Shown here in pieces: positions 8,849-18,198 of a DNA stretch of 64,000 bases. The number at the start of each line of letters is the position of its first letter. The first letter of the stretch is position 1. The position numbers and the translations under genes were made by a program. The notes beneath the pieces were generated by a model. That model did no database searches. It was given only the letters and a program-made list of their open reading frames with translations, and was not told the origin of the DNA. This DNA is from Muribaculaceae bacterium (GTDB lineage: Bacteria > Bacteroidota > Bacteroidia > Bacteroidales > Muribaculaceae): contig JAGATX010000002.1 of the NCBI GenBank assembly GCA_017621055.1, positions 62,001 to 126,000 of the forward strand. Reading direction: 5' to 3'.

Positions 8849-10251
8849 TACAAACCTTTACCGGTTAAAACGGTGCTGACGGTGTGCAGCAGTATCTTGA
8901 GGTCCACGCTGAGACCTACGTTATCAATATATACAAGGTCGTATGCCAGACGCTCCACCATCTGGTCCACATTGGCGGCATAGCCGTATTTGACCATGCC
9001 CCACGATGTTATGCCGGGGCGCACCTGATGTATGAGGGTGTACGACGGATGCCGTTCCATGATTTTTTCGACGAAAAAGGCGCGTTCCGGCCGCGGGCCG
9101 ACAAGGCTCATCTCGCCTTTGAGCACGTTCCAGAACTGCGGTAGTTCGTCGATGCGGTATTTTCGCAGGAAATGACCCAGGCGGGTCACTCTGTCGTCGT
9201 CGGGGGCCGACAACGCGGGGCCGTCAGGCTCCGCACCAACCTTCATGCTTCTGAATTTCACTATTTTGAATGGTCGCTTGTGGTAACCCACGCGCTCCTG
9301 CCGGTAGAAAGCCGGCCCCGGGCTGTCGAGCTTCACGGCCAGGGCCATGACGGCATAGACAGGAGCAAGAAGCACCAATGCCACGGCCGATGCCGCTATA
9401 TCGGAAATCCGCTTCATATTGCGGGTGAAATCCGATATATTGGGGGTGGTGAGGTCTACCAGCGGTTCGGGGCGTATGTTCGCCAGACGCGTCTTCATTG
9501 CCAGCATGCTATAGAAGTCAGGTGGTACGAAGATAGAAAGGCCCTTGCAGTAAAGACTCTCGATAAAACGGGCAGTGGCGCCGATATCGTCGCCGGGGAC
9601 CACGATCAGAGCTTTGGCGCCGGTGTCGGAAATGGCCTTATCGAGAGCATCCGCGCCATATAGTTCGGCGCCGGCGGGGGCGGCGCTACCGGTTGCGGCG
9701 GCAATACGCAGGCCCATGGCGGCGACCGAGCCACTGAGACGTTCGGCTTTGCCGAGATTAGTGTGGTTCACGCCAAGGATAACGGCCGGCCGCAGGTAGG
9801 CAGGGTCGGATAGGCGCCGCGTGTTCAGCGCAACGTATATCAGCCTGACAATCAGCGTGGGAATGGTGAGGAGGGTGAGGAGTATGAGCATTAGCTCATA
9901 GTTTGCCAGGCGCTCCGGCACGTTGTCGTTCAGGAGAGTGGTGAAGAATATGCCGAGCATGCCCACGAAAGCCACGCCGAAGGTGTTCAGCGTGCAGTCG
10001 AGACGGCTACGGAACACCCTCAGACCGTGGTTGTAAGATCCTGACAGAGCGAACAGGCACACCATCACCAGGGGAACGACGAACTGGCCGATCATCACCT
10101 GAGGCGTGCGCAGCCACGCGGAAAGGTCGTTGCCTATGCTTTGCTGGGGGAGAGTGACGAAACGCACCATGTTGAAACACAGCCATCCGACGGCGGTCGT
10201 GGCGACGTCCGACGTTATATATACCAAACGCTGGCGGGTGGAGAGTTTCAT
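8848..10251 (-). CDS. Undecaprenyl-phosphate sugar phosphotransferase (WcaJ-like)
   Basis: 467 residues. Five hydrophobic N-terminal segments are followed by a nucleotide-binding-like middle domain (about 150-260) and the bacterial sugar transferase domain (from about 275): KRISDIAASAVALVLLAPV, FYRQERVGYHKRPFKIVKFR, YRIDELPQFWNVLKGEM, SLVGPRPERAFF. This architecture starts exopolysaccharide or capsule repeat units by loading a sugar-1-phosphate, commonly glucose or galactose, onto undecaprenyl phosphate at the inner membrane. No glycosyltransferase cluster is adjacent, so the enzyme may serve a locus elsewhere. It follows tsaC by 12 bases and overlaps the ClC start by one base. Confidence 0.92.
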   Translation of the reverse strand: MKLSTRQRLVYITSDVATTAVGWLCFNMVRFVTLPQQSIGNDLSAWLRTPQVMIGQFVVPLVMVCLFALSGSYNHGLRVFRSRLDCTLNTFGVAFVGMLGIFFTTLLNDNVPERLANYELMLILLTLLTIPTLIVRLIYVALNTRRLSDPAYLRPAVILGVNHTNLGKAERLSGSVAAMGLRIAAATGSAAPAGAELYGADALDKAISDTGAKALIVVPGDDIGATARFIESLYCKGLSIFVPPDFYSMLAMKTRLANIRPEPLVDLTTPNISDFTRNMKRISDIAASAVALVLLAPVYAVMALAVKLDSPGPAFYRQERVGYHKRPFKIVKFRSMKVGAEPDGPALSAPDDDRVTRLGHFLRKYRIDELPQFWNVLKGEMSLVGPRPERAFFVEKIMERHPSYTLIHQVRPGITSWGMVKYGYAANVDQMVERLAYDLVYIDNVGLSVDLKILLHTVSTVLTGKGL

Positions 10252-10263
10252 CAGGGTTGCGGT

Positions 10264-10863
10264 TTATGGGCGGATGATCTTGAAGAGGCCGTCGGCGCTG
10301 AGGCGCATCACGGTGGAAGGTCTGGCGTCTTTGGCGTCGTCGCGCCGCGAGGTGCAGACATAGTCCGCGGAGTCTACGATAGCCGGACTTATCTCGGCAA
10401 AGCAGCGGGGCGTGGCCTCGCCGGAAATGTTTGCCGACGTACTTACCAGGGGTTTCCCGAAGGCAATACACAGCCTTCTGCTGAATTCCTCGGTGGAGAG
10501 GCGCACTGCCAGAGTGCCGTCGGGTGCCGGCAGGTTTGGAGCTATGCGGGCGCCGGGGGCGGCGCTGTCGTAGACGATGGTCAGGGGGCGCTCGCTGTAT
10601 TCAATCAGGTCATATGCCACCTCGGGAATACCCTCCACGGTGCGCTCCAGCTGGGCGAGGCTGCCGACAAGGGTGATGAGAGCTTTGGAGTCGGCGCGCT
10701 GCTTGATTTTGAAGATGCGGGCCACGGCATCGGCATCGGTGGCATCGCATCCGAGCCCCCAGACGGTGTCGGTGGGGTAGAGTATCACACCGCCCTTACG
10801 CAGGGCGGCGACGGCGGCGGCGATGTCGGCGCGGTATCTATCGGGCTCTTCTATATTTTGCAT
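10264..10863 (-). CDS. tsaC: Threonylcarbamoyl-AMP synthase (Sua5/YrdC/YwlC family)
   Basis: 199 residues, YrdC domain over nearly the full length: GVILYPTDTVWGLGCDAT, IFKIKQRADSKALI, RPLTIVY, LAVRLSTEEFSRRL, PLVSTSANISGEATP. It makes threonylcarbamoyl-AMP from threonine, bicarbonate and ATP, the first step of t6A37 synthesis on ANN-decoding tRNAs. It lacks the long C-terminal Sua5 domain. Its first 13 bases overlap the end of tsaB, a gene of the same pathway, in a different frame. The usual partners tsaD and tsaE are not in the window. Confidence 0.93.
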   Translation of the reverse strand: MQNIEEPDRYRADIAAAVAALRKGGVILYPTDTVWGLGCDATDADAVARIFKIKQRADSKALITLVGSLAQLERTVEGIPEVAYDLIEYSERPLTIVYDSAAPGARIAPNLPAPDGTLAVRLSTEEFSRRLCIAFGKPLVSTSANISGEATPRCFAEISPAIVDSADYVCTSRRDDAKDARPSTVMRLSADGLFKIIRP

Positions 10864-11549
10864 TTGGGCTTTGTTGCCTGAAATTCTTTGAGATAGATGG
10901 GTGTGGAATAGGCAGTGTCTATAAAGTCACGGCGGGAGTAGGCCTGCTCGGACAGTGCCAGCATATTGGTTGCGAGCGCTTCGATCTCGGGCACGAAGGT
11001 AGCGCGGGGGCAGCCGCCGAAGAACTCGCGGGCTTTTCCTGCGCCGCTGCCGAAAAAGAGCAACGGACGGCCCGATTTCATGAGGTCGGCATAGGCGTCG
11101 CCTTCCAGCACCAGAGCGCCGGGGGTCATCATAGGCTCAAGTGCCATGTCGTAGGCGCCGGTGTATACTTCCATGCGCCGGGCGTCGACCATGGGGATGA
11201 AGATAGTGTCAGGATCGATATCCATGCTGCCGAACATCACTGTGACGGTGAGCAGCTTGAGGGTCTCCACGCCGATGAGCGGCACGCCGAGGGCATATGC
11301 CAGACCTTTTGCTTCGCTGAGACCTATGCGCAGACCTGTGTAGCTGCCGGGACCAAGGCTCACGGCCACGGCTTCGACCTTTATTTCGTGGTCGGCGGCG
11401 TGCGCCAGACATTGTTTTATGAAATCGCTCAGCACGGCGGCGTGGTTTCTGCCCTCGAACTCCTCGCGGTGCGCCAGCACCATCCCCTCGGCGGTGAGTG
11501 CCGCCGAGCAGGGCGAACCTGATGTTTCGATATTGAGAATTACGGCCAT
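10851..11549 (-). CDS. tsaB: tRNA threonylcarbamoyladenosine synthesis protein TsaB
   Basis: 232 residues from the ATG at 11549. The frame is open 48 bases further upstream, but that stretch contains the -7 promoter box, and the family begins at MAVILNIETSG. Motifs: ILNIETSGSPCSAAL, VAVSLGPGSYTGLRIGLSEAKGLAYAL. TsaB is an ASKHA-fold, non-catalytic partner that holds TsaD in the t6A complex. It heads the seven-gene run and overlaps tsaC. The C-terminus (QATKPKCKI) extends into the tsaC start. The divergent neighbour is yicC, whose promoter lies back to back with this one. Confidence 0.92.
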   Translation of the reverse strand: MAVILNIETSGSPCSAALTAEGMVLAHREEFEGRNHAAVLSDFIKQCLAHAADHEIKVEAVAVSLGPGSYTGLRIGLSEAKGLAYALGVPLIGVETLKLLTVTVMFGSMDIDPDTIFIPMVDARRMEVYTGAYDMALEPMMTPGALVLEGDAYADLMKSGRPLLFFGSGAGKAREFFGGCPRATFVPEIEALATNMLALSEQAYSRRDFIDTAYSTPIYLKEFQATKPKCKI

Positions 11550-11565
11550 TTTTCTGTTTTTATAG

Positions 11566-11574
11566 GCAAAGTTA
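11566..11574 (-). promoter_or_regulatory. -7 promoter box for the tsaB run
   Basis: TAACTTTGC on the minus strand, an exact TAnnTTTGC match, about 17 bases upstream of the ATG at 11549. I see no good TTTG at the expected distance upstream. Confidence 0.6.
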
Positions 11575-11671
11575 CAAAATATATTTGATATTGCCATTAC
11601 CGCCGCAAAAATCCCGTTCTGTTCTGAATAAAATAGGTAGGCCCGGACGTCGTGAAACGGTAAAATTTTTG

Positions 11672-11680
11672 TAACTTTGC
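11672..11680 (+). promoter_or_regulatory. -7 promoter box for yicC
   Basis: TAACTTTGC, an exact match to the Bacteroidetes -7 element, 25 bases upstream of the yicC ATG. No clear TTTG at the -33 position. Confidence 0.6.
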
Positions 11681-11704
11681 GGTTGTGAAATTTTTGGAAG
11701 ACTT

Positions 11705-12592
11705 ATGTTAATGTCCATGACAGGTTTCGGCCGCTCCTCAGCGGTGACCGGAACGAAAAAGATAACAGCGGAAATAAAATCGCTCAATTCCAAGCAGCTG
11801 GACCTGGCCGTGCGGTTGCCTTACGTGTATCGTGAACTTGAACCGGAGCTGCGGCAGCGCGTCGGCTCAGTGCTGGAGCGCGGCAAGGCAGACCTGACGG
11901 TGACAGTCGAGACCATCGGCGATGCTCCGGCTCACGTGGCCGCCACCATCGATGTCGGTGCCATGGCCGCATATAAGAAGCAGGTTGAGAATGCCGCCGC
12001 CGAACTGGGCATAGACGTTCCGGCCGACTGGTACTCAGTCCTTTTCCGATTTGCGGACGTTATCCGCACGGAGACCCCCGCCGAGGCCGACGCCGCCGAG
12101 CTGGAGGCCGTGCGTGCCGCTGTCGACGGCGCTGTCATGGCCCTGATGGAGCACCGCCACGCCGAGGGCATGGAGCTCGAGAAGTTCTTTGCCGAGCGTA
12201 TCGACGGCATCGCAGCTCTTCGCGAGAGCGTCGGCGCCTACGAGGGCGAGAGAATAGAGCGCATACGCGCGCGCCTCGAAGAGGGCATTGCCAAAATTCC
12301 CGCAATAGATTTCGACCGTGGCCGTCTGGAACAGGAAATGATTTTCTATATCGAAAAACTCGATGTGGCCGAGGAGAAACAGCGTCTGGGCCGCCATCTT
12401 GATTATTTCCGTGAGACCATGGCGGCTCCAAAGCCTGGTCAGGGCAAGAAATTAGGCTTCATAGCCCAGGAAATGGGTCGTGAAATCAATACTCTGGGCA
12501 GCAAGAGCAACCATGCGGAGATGCAGGCCACGGTGGTACGCATGAAAGACCTCCTCGAACAGATTAAGGAGCAGGTGCTCAACGTGATGTGA
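11705..12592 (+). CDS. yicC: YicC family endoribonuclease
   Basis: 295 residues, the usual YicC length. It begins MLMSMTGFGRSS, the family hallmark, and ends with the conserved C-terminal block GKKLGFIAQEMGREINTLGSKSN then MKDLLEQIKEQVLNVM. E. coli YicC is an RNase acting on small RNAs. An internal ATG two codons in (11711) is possible, but the first fits the family. The stop overlaps the tilS start by four bases (ATGA). In many other bacteria yicC is followed by guanylate kinase; here tRNA lysidine synthase takes that place. Confidence 0.94.
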   Translation: MLMSMTGFGRSSAVTGTKKITAEIKSLNSKQLDLAVRLPYVYRELEPELRQRVGSVLERGKADLTVTVETIGDAPAHVAATIDVGAMAAYKKQVENAAAELGIDVPADWYSVLFRFADVIRTETPAEADAAELEAVRAAVDGAVMALMEHRHAEGMELEKFFAERIDGIAALRESVGAYEGERIERIRARLEEGIAKIPAIDFDRGRLEQEMIFYIEKLDVAEEKQRLGRHLDYFRETMAAPKPGQGKKLGFIAQEMGREINTLGSKSNHAEMQATVVRMKDLLEQIKEQVLNVM

Positions 12593-13950
12593 ACGCCGCG
12601 CAGCTCTCTGTCAAAGATATCGAACGCTCAGTCGCCGGATTTATCGACCGCGAAGGGCTGTTGAGACCTGACGCACCCGTGCTGGTTGCTCTCAGCGGCG
12701 GCGCCGATTCGGTGTGTCTGCTTGCCGTATTGACAGCGCTGGGCTATCCATGTGTGGCCGCACATTGCAATTTCGGGCTTCGCGGTGCCGAAAGCAACCG
12801 CGATATGGAGCACTGCCACACCGTGGCCGCGAGGTTGGGCGTGGATCTTTTCGTTCGCCGCTTCGATGTGCCGGCGCGCATGAAGCAGACGGGCGAAAGC
12901 CTCGAGATGGCATGCCGCAGCCTCCGCTACGAATGGTTCGAGAAACTCGCCACCGCCGAGCACGCCCAGGCCGTGGCCGTAGGTCACCACACCGAGGACC
13001 GCGCCGAGACTTTTTTTCTCAACCTCATGCGCGGCGCCGGCATCACAGGCCTGACCAGCATGAACGCGCGCAACGGCGATGTGGTGCGCCCTCTGCTGGA
13101 ACTTACCCGCTCCGACATCGAGGCCTACCTGCAACTTCGTGGCCTTGAGTACGTAGACGACAGCAGCAACGCCACCACCGACTACCGGCGCAACCACATA
13201 CGCCATCGCGTGCTGCCGGCACTCGCCGAGGAGTTTCCCGGCGCTATCGACGCGGTGATACGCTCGATGAGCAACCTTGCTGCCGCGCGCGACATCTACC
13301 GCGAGGCTGTGGAGGCCAAGCGCCGACGCTATTTCGCCGACGGCTCAACCATAGACCTCGATGCCCTCGCCGACGAGCGCCGCGCCGACACTCTGCTGCT
13401 GGAGTTCCTGGCGCCGGCGGGCTTCAACCACGCCCAATGCGCCGACATGCTGGCGAGGCGCTCGGCCAGCGGCATCCGTTTTTTTGCCGGTGGTGGTCAC
13501 GGCGCAGTGGCCGAGATATCGCGCGGCCGGCTGTCGCTGTGCGATGTATCGCGGCTGGGCGTGTATGCCGATGCCGTGGAGGTCAATCTCGGCCGCGACA
13601 TATCGTCGCCCATGACCATAACCGTGGATATCGATGCTGTCGAAAATTTCCGTCCGGCTGCCGACGCCCGCTGTCTGTGGCTCGACGCCGACAAGGCTCT
13701 GGCACCTGACAGACGCTGGTACCTTCGCCATTGGCGACACGGCGACCGCATGGCACTCTTCGGCGGAGGCTCTAAACTGGTGAGCGATATTTTCACCGAT
13801 GCACACCTCGATGCCCAAGAGAAACGCAATGTCTGGCTGCTGTGCACCGCCGAGGGCGATGTGGCCTGGGTTGTCGGCCTGCGGGCAGGTGCCATCTTCC
13901 CGGTTGAACCGGGCACACGCCGATTTATCAAGCTTACACTCAACTCATAA
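12589..13950 (+). CDS. tilS: tRNA(Ile)-lysidine synthase
   Basis: 453 residues. The ATP-pyrophosphatase P-loop reads LVALSGGADSVCLLAVL (about residues 30-46), followed by AAHCNFGLRGAESNRD, AVGHHTEDRAETFFLNLMRGAGITGL and DYRRNHIRHRVLP, the N-terminal domain of TilS. The C-terminal substrate-binding domains include RRWYLRHWRHGDRM. The enzyme converts C34 to lysidine in tRNA-Ile(CAU), switching its identity from Met to Ile; it is normally essential. Start ATG lies within the yicC stop (ATGA overlap), so translation is probably coupled. Confidence 0.95.
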   Translation: MNAAQLSVKDIERSVAGFIDREGLLRPDAPVLVALSGGADSVCLLAVLTALGYPCVAAHCNFGLRGAESNRDMEHCHTVAARLGVDLFVRRFDVPARMKQTGESLEMACRSLRYEWFEKLATAEHAQAVAVGHHTEDRAETFFLNLMRGAGITGLTSMNARNGDVVRPLLELTRSDIEAYLQLRGLEYVDDSSNATTDYRRNHIRHRVLPALAEEFPGAIDAVIRSMSNLAAARDIYREAVEAKRRRYFADGSTIDLDALADERRADTLLLEFLAPAGFNHAQCADMLARRSASGIRFFAGGGHGAVAEISRGRLSLCDVSRLGVYADAVEVNLGRDISSPMTITVDIDAVENFRPAADARCLWLDADKALAPDRRWYLRHWRHGDRMALFGGGSKLVSDIFTDAHLDAQEKRNVWLLCTAEGDVAWVVGLRAGAIFPVEPGTRRFIKLTLNS

Positions 13951-13973
13951 CATAAAAATACCATACTTACGAC

Positions 13974-16223
13974 ATGAAACAATACCTCACCGCCGCCATC
14001 GCCGCTGTCCTCGTCACGGTCGGCACGGCCACTGCCCGCGAGATTGTCGCCACCGAGACCTTCAGCTGGCATGGCGATACCATCACGCAAGGCGAATATA
14101 TGGCCACGGCGCCTAACGCCTTCGAGATAGTTTCGACCTACTCGGCCCAGCCCGGTTACAAATTCCCCATCGAGAAAACATGGCGCCTGCGCAACGACAT
14201 TTCCTCGTATCCGCAGCTCACAACACCCAACACCCTGCATCAGGCCATTTACAATATGGGACTCGACGAGATGATAAATGCCGTCGAACCCGACACCACC
14301 TTGCGCACCGGCAAGGAATGGGGCGGGGTTTGGACACGCGACGTGAGCTACTCCATCCTGCTGTCGATGGCTGCCATGCAGCCCGAGGCCGCAAGGATAT
14401 CGCTGATGAAGAAGGTCAATCCCAACGGCGTGATTATCCAGGATACGGGCAGCGGCGGCGCATGGCCCATATCGTCCGACCGCGAGATATGGGCGCTCGC
14501 CGCCTGGGAGGTTTACCGCGTAACCGGCGACCATGCATGGCTAGAGTATATCTATCCTATAATAAAGAAAAGCCTCGAGGACGACAGCCTCACCGTGGCC
14601 TCTGCCAACGGCCTCGTCAAAGGCGAGACATCGTTCATCGACTGGCGCGAGCAGAGCCATCCCCGCTGGATGCAGACCGCCGATATCGCCGAGAGCGAGG
14701 CGCTGAGCACATCGGTGGTACATGCCGAAGCCTGGCGCGTGCTGGCGCGTGCTGCCCGTGCCCTGGGCCATGAGGACGTCGCCGCCGAAGCCACGGCACG
14801 CGCCGATGCCATCGACCGCGCAATCAACAGCGAATTGTGGCTCGACGGCAAGGGCTATTACGCCATGTACATCTACGGCCGTAACAACCCAATCATCAAC
14901 CCTCGTGCCGAAACCCTCGGAGCCTCACTGGCAATACTTTACGGCACGGCATCGCCCGAACGTGCCCGCACAATCACCGAGAACAACCCCACCACCCCCT
15001 TCGGCGTAGGCAACTTCTTCCCGCAGATTGCCGATATGCCCTCGTACCACAACAATTCACTGTGGCCGTGGGTAGGTTCTTACTGGGCCCTCGCCAATGC
15101 GCGCGCCGGCAACGAGCAGGGCACTCTCGAGGCTATCGCCAACGTGTTCCGCCCCGCCGCTCTCTTCGCCACAAACAAGGAGAACTACCGTCTCGACAAC
15201 GGCGACATCGCCACCGAACTGAATTCGTCGAACATGCTGTGGTGTCTGGCCGGCAACATCGCCATTACGCAGCGCATACTCTTCGGTATTGAATACGAGG
15301 ACAATGGCCTCGCTTTCAAGCCCTTTGTGCCGCGTGCTCTCGGCGCCGACCGCTCCCTCTCAAACTATCGCTACCGCAACGCCACCCTCGATATCAACAT
15401 CAGCGGCTATGGCGACTCCATCGCCTCGTTCACCCTCAACGGACGGCCGCACGAGCCCTTCCTTCCCGCCGACCTCACAGGCCTCAACACGGTGGATATC
15501 CGCATGTCCGACACCTTCCGCCACAACCTGAGTGTGAACCACTCGCCCAATATCTTCGCGCCCCTGACGCCGCTCACGCGCTTCGAGGGCAACACTCTGA
15601 CTTGGAACCCCATTGAGTATATCGGTTCCTACAAGGTTCTCCGCGACGGCGAGGTTGTGGCAACTACACGAAACACGACGTTCGACGCCTCAGTTCCAGG
15701 TGAGTATCAGGTTATAGGCGTTGCCACCGACGGTACCGAGGGCTTCGCTTCGGAACCCCTGCGCAACACCGCCACCGTCACCGCCGAAATGCCCGGCGAG
15801 GGCACTGCCATGACCTCGGCAGAACTTGTCTATCCCGCCGAAAGCTCCGTGACCGGATTCAACGGCACCGGGTTTGTGGAAATCGACCGCACCACGGCGC
15901 CGCTGACTGTCAGCGTGGACATTCCCGAGGACGGCGTCTATGCCGTGACTTACCGGTATGCCAACGGAAACGGGCCTGTGAACACCGAAAACCGCGCGGC
16001 AATACGCACCCTCAGCGTCGACGGCAATCGCGCCGGCGTGGTGGTCTTCCCGCACCGGGGTACCGCCAACTGGTTCGACTGGGGACGTTCTACCGCCGTC
16101 CGCATGCCTCTTACCGCCGGAACACACTCATTCACCATCGATTACCGGCCCGAAAACACCAATATGAACATCGACTCCAACTATGCCATCATCGACCGCA
16201 TAGTCCTCGAGAAAATTCGGTGA
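13974..16223 (+). CDS. Secreted six-hairpin glycosidase-like protein with C-terminal carbohydrate-binding-like domain
   Basis: 749 residues. Signal peptide about 1-21 (MKQYLTAAIAAVLVTVGTATA). Residues about 90-470 resemble the (alpha/alpha)6 barrel of glucosidase/debranching-type hydrolases: GKEWGGVWTRDVSYSI, GSGGAWPISSDREIWALAAWEVYR, SFIDWREQSHPRWMQ, DNGDIATELNSSNMLWCLAG, plus ENNGL-like EDNGLAFKPFVP. Aspartates and glutamates in WTRDVSYS and DREIWA are possible catalytic residues. A fibronectin-like segment (about 515-600) and a CBM6/35-like beta domain (about 610-749, GFNGTGFVEI ... VYAVTYRYANG) follow. The substrate is not predictable from this; alpha-glucan is a guess. The gene starts 23 bases after tilS. 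Confidence 0.78.
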   Translation: MKQYLTAAIAAVLVTVGTATAREIVATETFSWHGDTITQGEYMATAPNAFEIVSTYSAQPGYKFPIEKTWRLRNDISSYPQLTTPNTLHQAIYNMGLDEMINAVEPDTTLRTGKEWGGVWTRDVSYSILLSMAAMQPEAARISLMKKVNPNGVIIQDTGSGGAWPISSDREIWALAAWEVYRVTGDHAWLEYIYPIIKKSLEDDSLTVASANGLVKGETSFIDWREQSHPRWMQTADIAESEALSTSVVHAEAWRVLARAARALGHEDVAAEATARADAIDRAINSELWLDGKGYYAMYIYGRNNPIINPRAETLGASLAILYGTASPERARTITENNPTTPFGVGNFFPQIADMPSYHNNSLWPWVGSYWALANARAGNEQGTLEAIANVFRPAALFATNKENYRLDNGDIATELNSSNMLWCLAGNIAITQRILFGIEYEDNGLAFKPFVPRALGADRSLSNYRYRNATLDINISGYGDSIASFTLNGRPHEPFLPADLTGLNTVDIRMSDTFRHNLSVNHSPNIFAPLTPLTRFEGNTLTWNPIEYIGSYKVLRDGEVVATTRNTTFDASVPGEYQVIGVATDGTEGFASEPLRNTATVTAEMPGEGTAMTSAELVYPAESSVTGFNGTGFVEIDRTTAPLTVSVDIPEDGVYAVTYRYANGNGPVNTENRAAIRTLSVDGNRAGVVVFPHRGTANWFDWGRSTAVRMPLTAGTHSFTIDYRPENTNMNIDSNYAIIDRIVLEKIR

Positions 16224-16239
16224 TTGTCCGGCAACTCAT

Positions 16240-16279
16240 AAAAAGCGCGGCTCCCCGCCATCGGGAAGCCGCGCTTTTT
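16240..16279. terminator. Bidirectional intrinsic terminator
   Basis: AAAAAGCGCGGCT (16240-16252) pairs perfectly with AGCCGCGCTTTTT (16267-16279), with further pairs inside. Both strands end in a run of T, so it can stop the glycosidase message and the convergent dnaJ message. Confidence 0.9.
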
Positions 16280-16299
16280 ATGAAATCGAGGGCGCTTTG

Positions 16300-17478
16300 T
16301 TACTCGAAGAGGTGCTTGAATTTCGAGAAGATGCGGTTTCGGTCGGCTTCGCCGGGCATAATGCCGGGAGTTCCGCGCAGGCTCTCGATTGCGGCACGCT
16401 GAGCGTCGTTCACCTTTTCAGGCATGTATACCATTATGTTCACGAGTTCGTCGCCGACGGTGCCGTTCTCATTGTCGGGCAGACCCTTGCCGCGCAGACG
16501 AAGCACTTTGCCGGGCTGTGTGCCGGCCGGGATGTTGAGGCGTGCACGCCCGCTGATGGTGGGCACTTCCACGGCGCCGCCGAGCACGGCGGTGGGGATA
16601 TCGAGCATCAGATTGTAGATCAGATCGGCGCCGTCGCGGATCAGTTCGGGGTGCTTCACCTCCTCGATGACCACGAGCAGGTCGCCGGGCACGCCGCCGC
16701 CTTTGGGATAGTTGCCTTTGCCGCGCAGCGAGAAGGTCTGGCCGTCCTGAGCGCCGGCGGGAATGGTGAAAGAGACCTCGACGTCGCGTTTGGTCACGCC
16801 GTCGCCCCGGCAATATGAGCATTGCTCGGTCACTACCTTCCCGGTACCGCCGCAGGTGGGGCACACCGAAGCGGCACGCTGCATGCCAAAGGGTGTGTAC
16901 TGCTCGGTGACTATCTGACCGCTGCCGTGGCAGTGCTGGCAGGTGGCGAAAGCCACGCCGTCCTTGGCGCCGGTGCCCTTGCAGTGCTCGCACTCCACAA
17001 AGGTGGGCACGCGCAGGGTCTTTGTCACGCCCTTGGCGATATCGTCGAGAGAGAGTTTCACGCGTATGCGCAGGTCGGAGCCGCGACGCTGACGGCGCTG
17101 CCGCCGTCCGCTGCCGCCGGCAGCGCCACCGAAGCCGCCGAAGCCGCCGAAGTTCGAGAAATCGGCGAACCCGCCGAAACCGGCGCGGCGAAGTATTTCT
17201 TCGAGGTCTATGCCGCCGAAATCGGCACCTCCTGCGCCACCGAAGCCCTGCTGGCCCATGGAGTGGCCGAACTGGTCGTATTTCGCACGTTTGTCGGGGT
17301 CACTGAGCACGTCGTATGCCTCGGTGGCCTCCTTGAATTTCTCCTCGGCTTCCTTGTCGCCGGGGTTGCGGTCCGGGTGATATTGGAGGGCTTTCTTTCG
17401 GTAAGCCTTCTTTATGGTGTCGGCGTCGGCCTTGCGGTCCACGCCAAGCACTTCGTAGTAGTCGCGTTTGTTCTCCAT
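16300..17478 (-). CDS. dnaJ: Chaperone protein DnaJ
   Basis: 392 residues. J domain at residues 1-70 with the HPD motif ([17 protein letters not shown]), a Gly/Phe-rich linker ([26 protein letters not shown]), then four zinc-binding repeats of type CxxCxGx[31 protein letters not shown] and [10 protein letters not shown]. Full type I DnaJ, the Hsp40 partner that delivers clients to DnaK and stimulates its ATPase. It lies 17 bases downstream of grpE in the same orientation; dnaK is not in the window. No CIRCE element is visible. Confidence 0.97.
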   Translation of the reverse strand: MENKRDYYEVLGVDRKADADTIKKAYRKKALQYHPDRNPGDKEAEEKFKEATEAYDVLSDPDKRAKYDQFGHSMGQQGFGGAGGADFGGIDLEEILRRAGFGGFADFSNFGGFGGFGGAAGGSGRRQRRQRRGSDLRIRVKLSLDDIAKGVTKTLRVPTFVECEHCKGTGAKDGVAFATCQHCHGSGQIVTEQYTPFGMQRAASVCPTCGGTGKVVTEQCSYCRGDGVTKRDVEVSFTIPAGAQDGQTFSLRGKGNYPKGGGVPGDLLVVIEEVKHPELIRDGADLIYNLMLDIPTAVLGGAVEVPTISGRARLNIPAGTQPGKVLRLRGKGLPDNENGTVGDELVNIMVYMPEKVNDAQRAAIESLRGTPGIMPGEADRNRIFSKFKHLFE

Positions 17479-17495
17479 AATCGATAATCAGAACG

Positions 17496-18089
17496 TTATT
17501 CGCCCACAACCACTTTGGCGTGGCGAAGAACCTTGTCGTTGAGCATGTAGCCCTTTTGTGTGGTGTCGATGATTTTCCCTTTGCTGTCGTCATCGGGTGC
17601 GGGCACGGTGGCTATGGCCTCGTGGAAGTCGGCATCGAAAGGTGCACCATTGGTTTCCATTGCCTTCACGCCGTTGGTCTCGAGATATTTGGCGAGCTTG
17701 GAGTAGATAAGTTCCATACCCTTGCGCACATCGGCGGCGTCGGCGGCAGTCTGTGTGGCAGCCAGCCCGCGCTCGAAGTCGTCGACAATGGGCAGCAGAC
17801 CCAAGAGCACTCGTTCGGCGGCGTTTTTGAGGAGGTCGGCTTTTTCGCGGGTAACGCGCTTGCGGTAGTTGTCGAAATCGGCCATCAGGAAGAGATAGTC
17901 ATTGCGGTCTTTCTCAATCTGGGCCCTTGCGGCGTCGAGTTCCTCGGCGAGGTTGGTCTCCGCAGCTTCAGCCTGTGCTTCGGCGGTGCTGTCCTCGCTC
18001 TCGGTGTCTACAACATCCATTACTTCGGGTTCTTCGGCCTCGGCGGTCTGTTCCTTCCGGGGCTCGGTGTGTCTATTATGTTTGCTCAT
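17496..18089 (-). CDS. grpE: Nucleotide exchange factor GrpE
   Basis: 197 residues. An acidic, low-complexity N-terminus (about 1-55) precedes the coiled coil and the GrpE core: KDRNDYLFLMADFDNYRKRVTREKADLLKNAAER, then LLPIVDDFERGL, GMELIYSKLAKYLETNGVKAME, FDADFHEAIATVPAPDD and GYMLNDKVLRHAKVVVGE. GrpE releases ADP from DnaK. It forms a grpE-dnaJ pair with a 17-base gap. Confidence 0.97.
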   Translation of the reverse strand: MSKHNRHTEPRKEQTAEAEEPEVMDVVDTESEDSTAEAQAEAAETNLAEELDAARAQIEKDRNDYLFLMADFDNYRKRVTREKADLLKNAAERVLLGLLPIVDDFERGLAATQTAADAADVRKGMELIYSKLAKYLETNGVKAMETNGAPFDADFHEAIATVPAPDDDSKGKIIDTTQKGYMLNDKVLRHAKVVVGE

Positions 18090-18122
18090 AGTGTTTCGTT
18101 GCGGTTATCGTAATTGTTGTCA

Positions 18123-18131
18123 GCAAATTTG
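18123..18131 (-). promoter_or_regulatory. Possible -7 box for grpE-dnaJ
   Basis: CAAATTTGC on the minus strand differs at one fixed position from TAnnTTTGC and lies about 35 bases upstream of the grpE ATG. No clear -33 element. Only a candidate. Confidence 0.3.
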
Positions 18132-18198
18132 CGGCCAAAAAGGGCGTTCAGCTCTTTTTCCACATCTTTTATAACAAAGCAAAGTGCTAAAACGTTCG

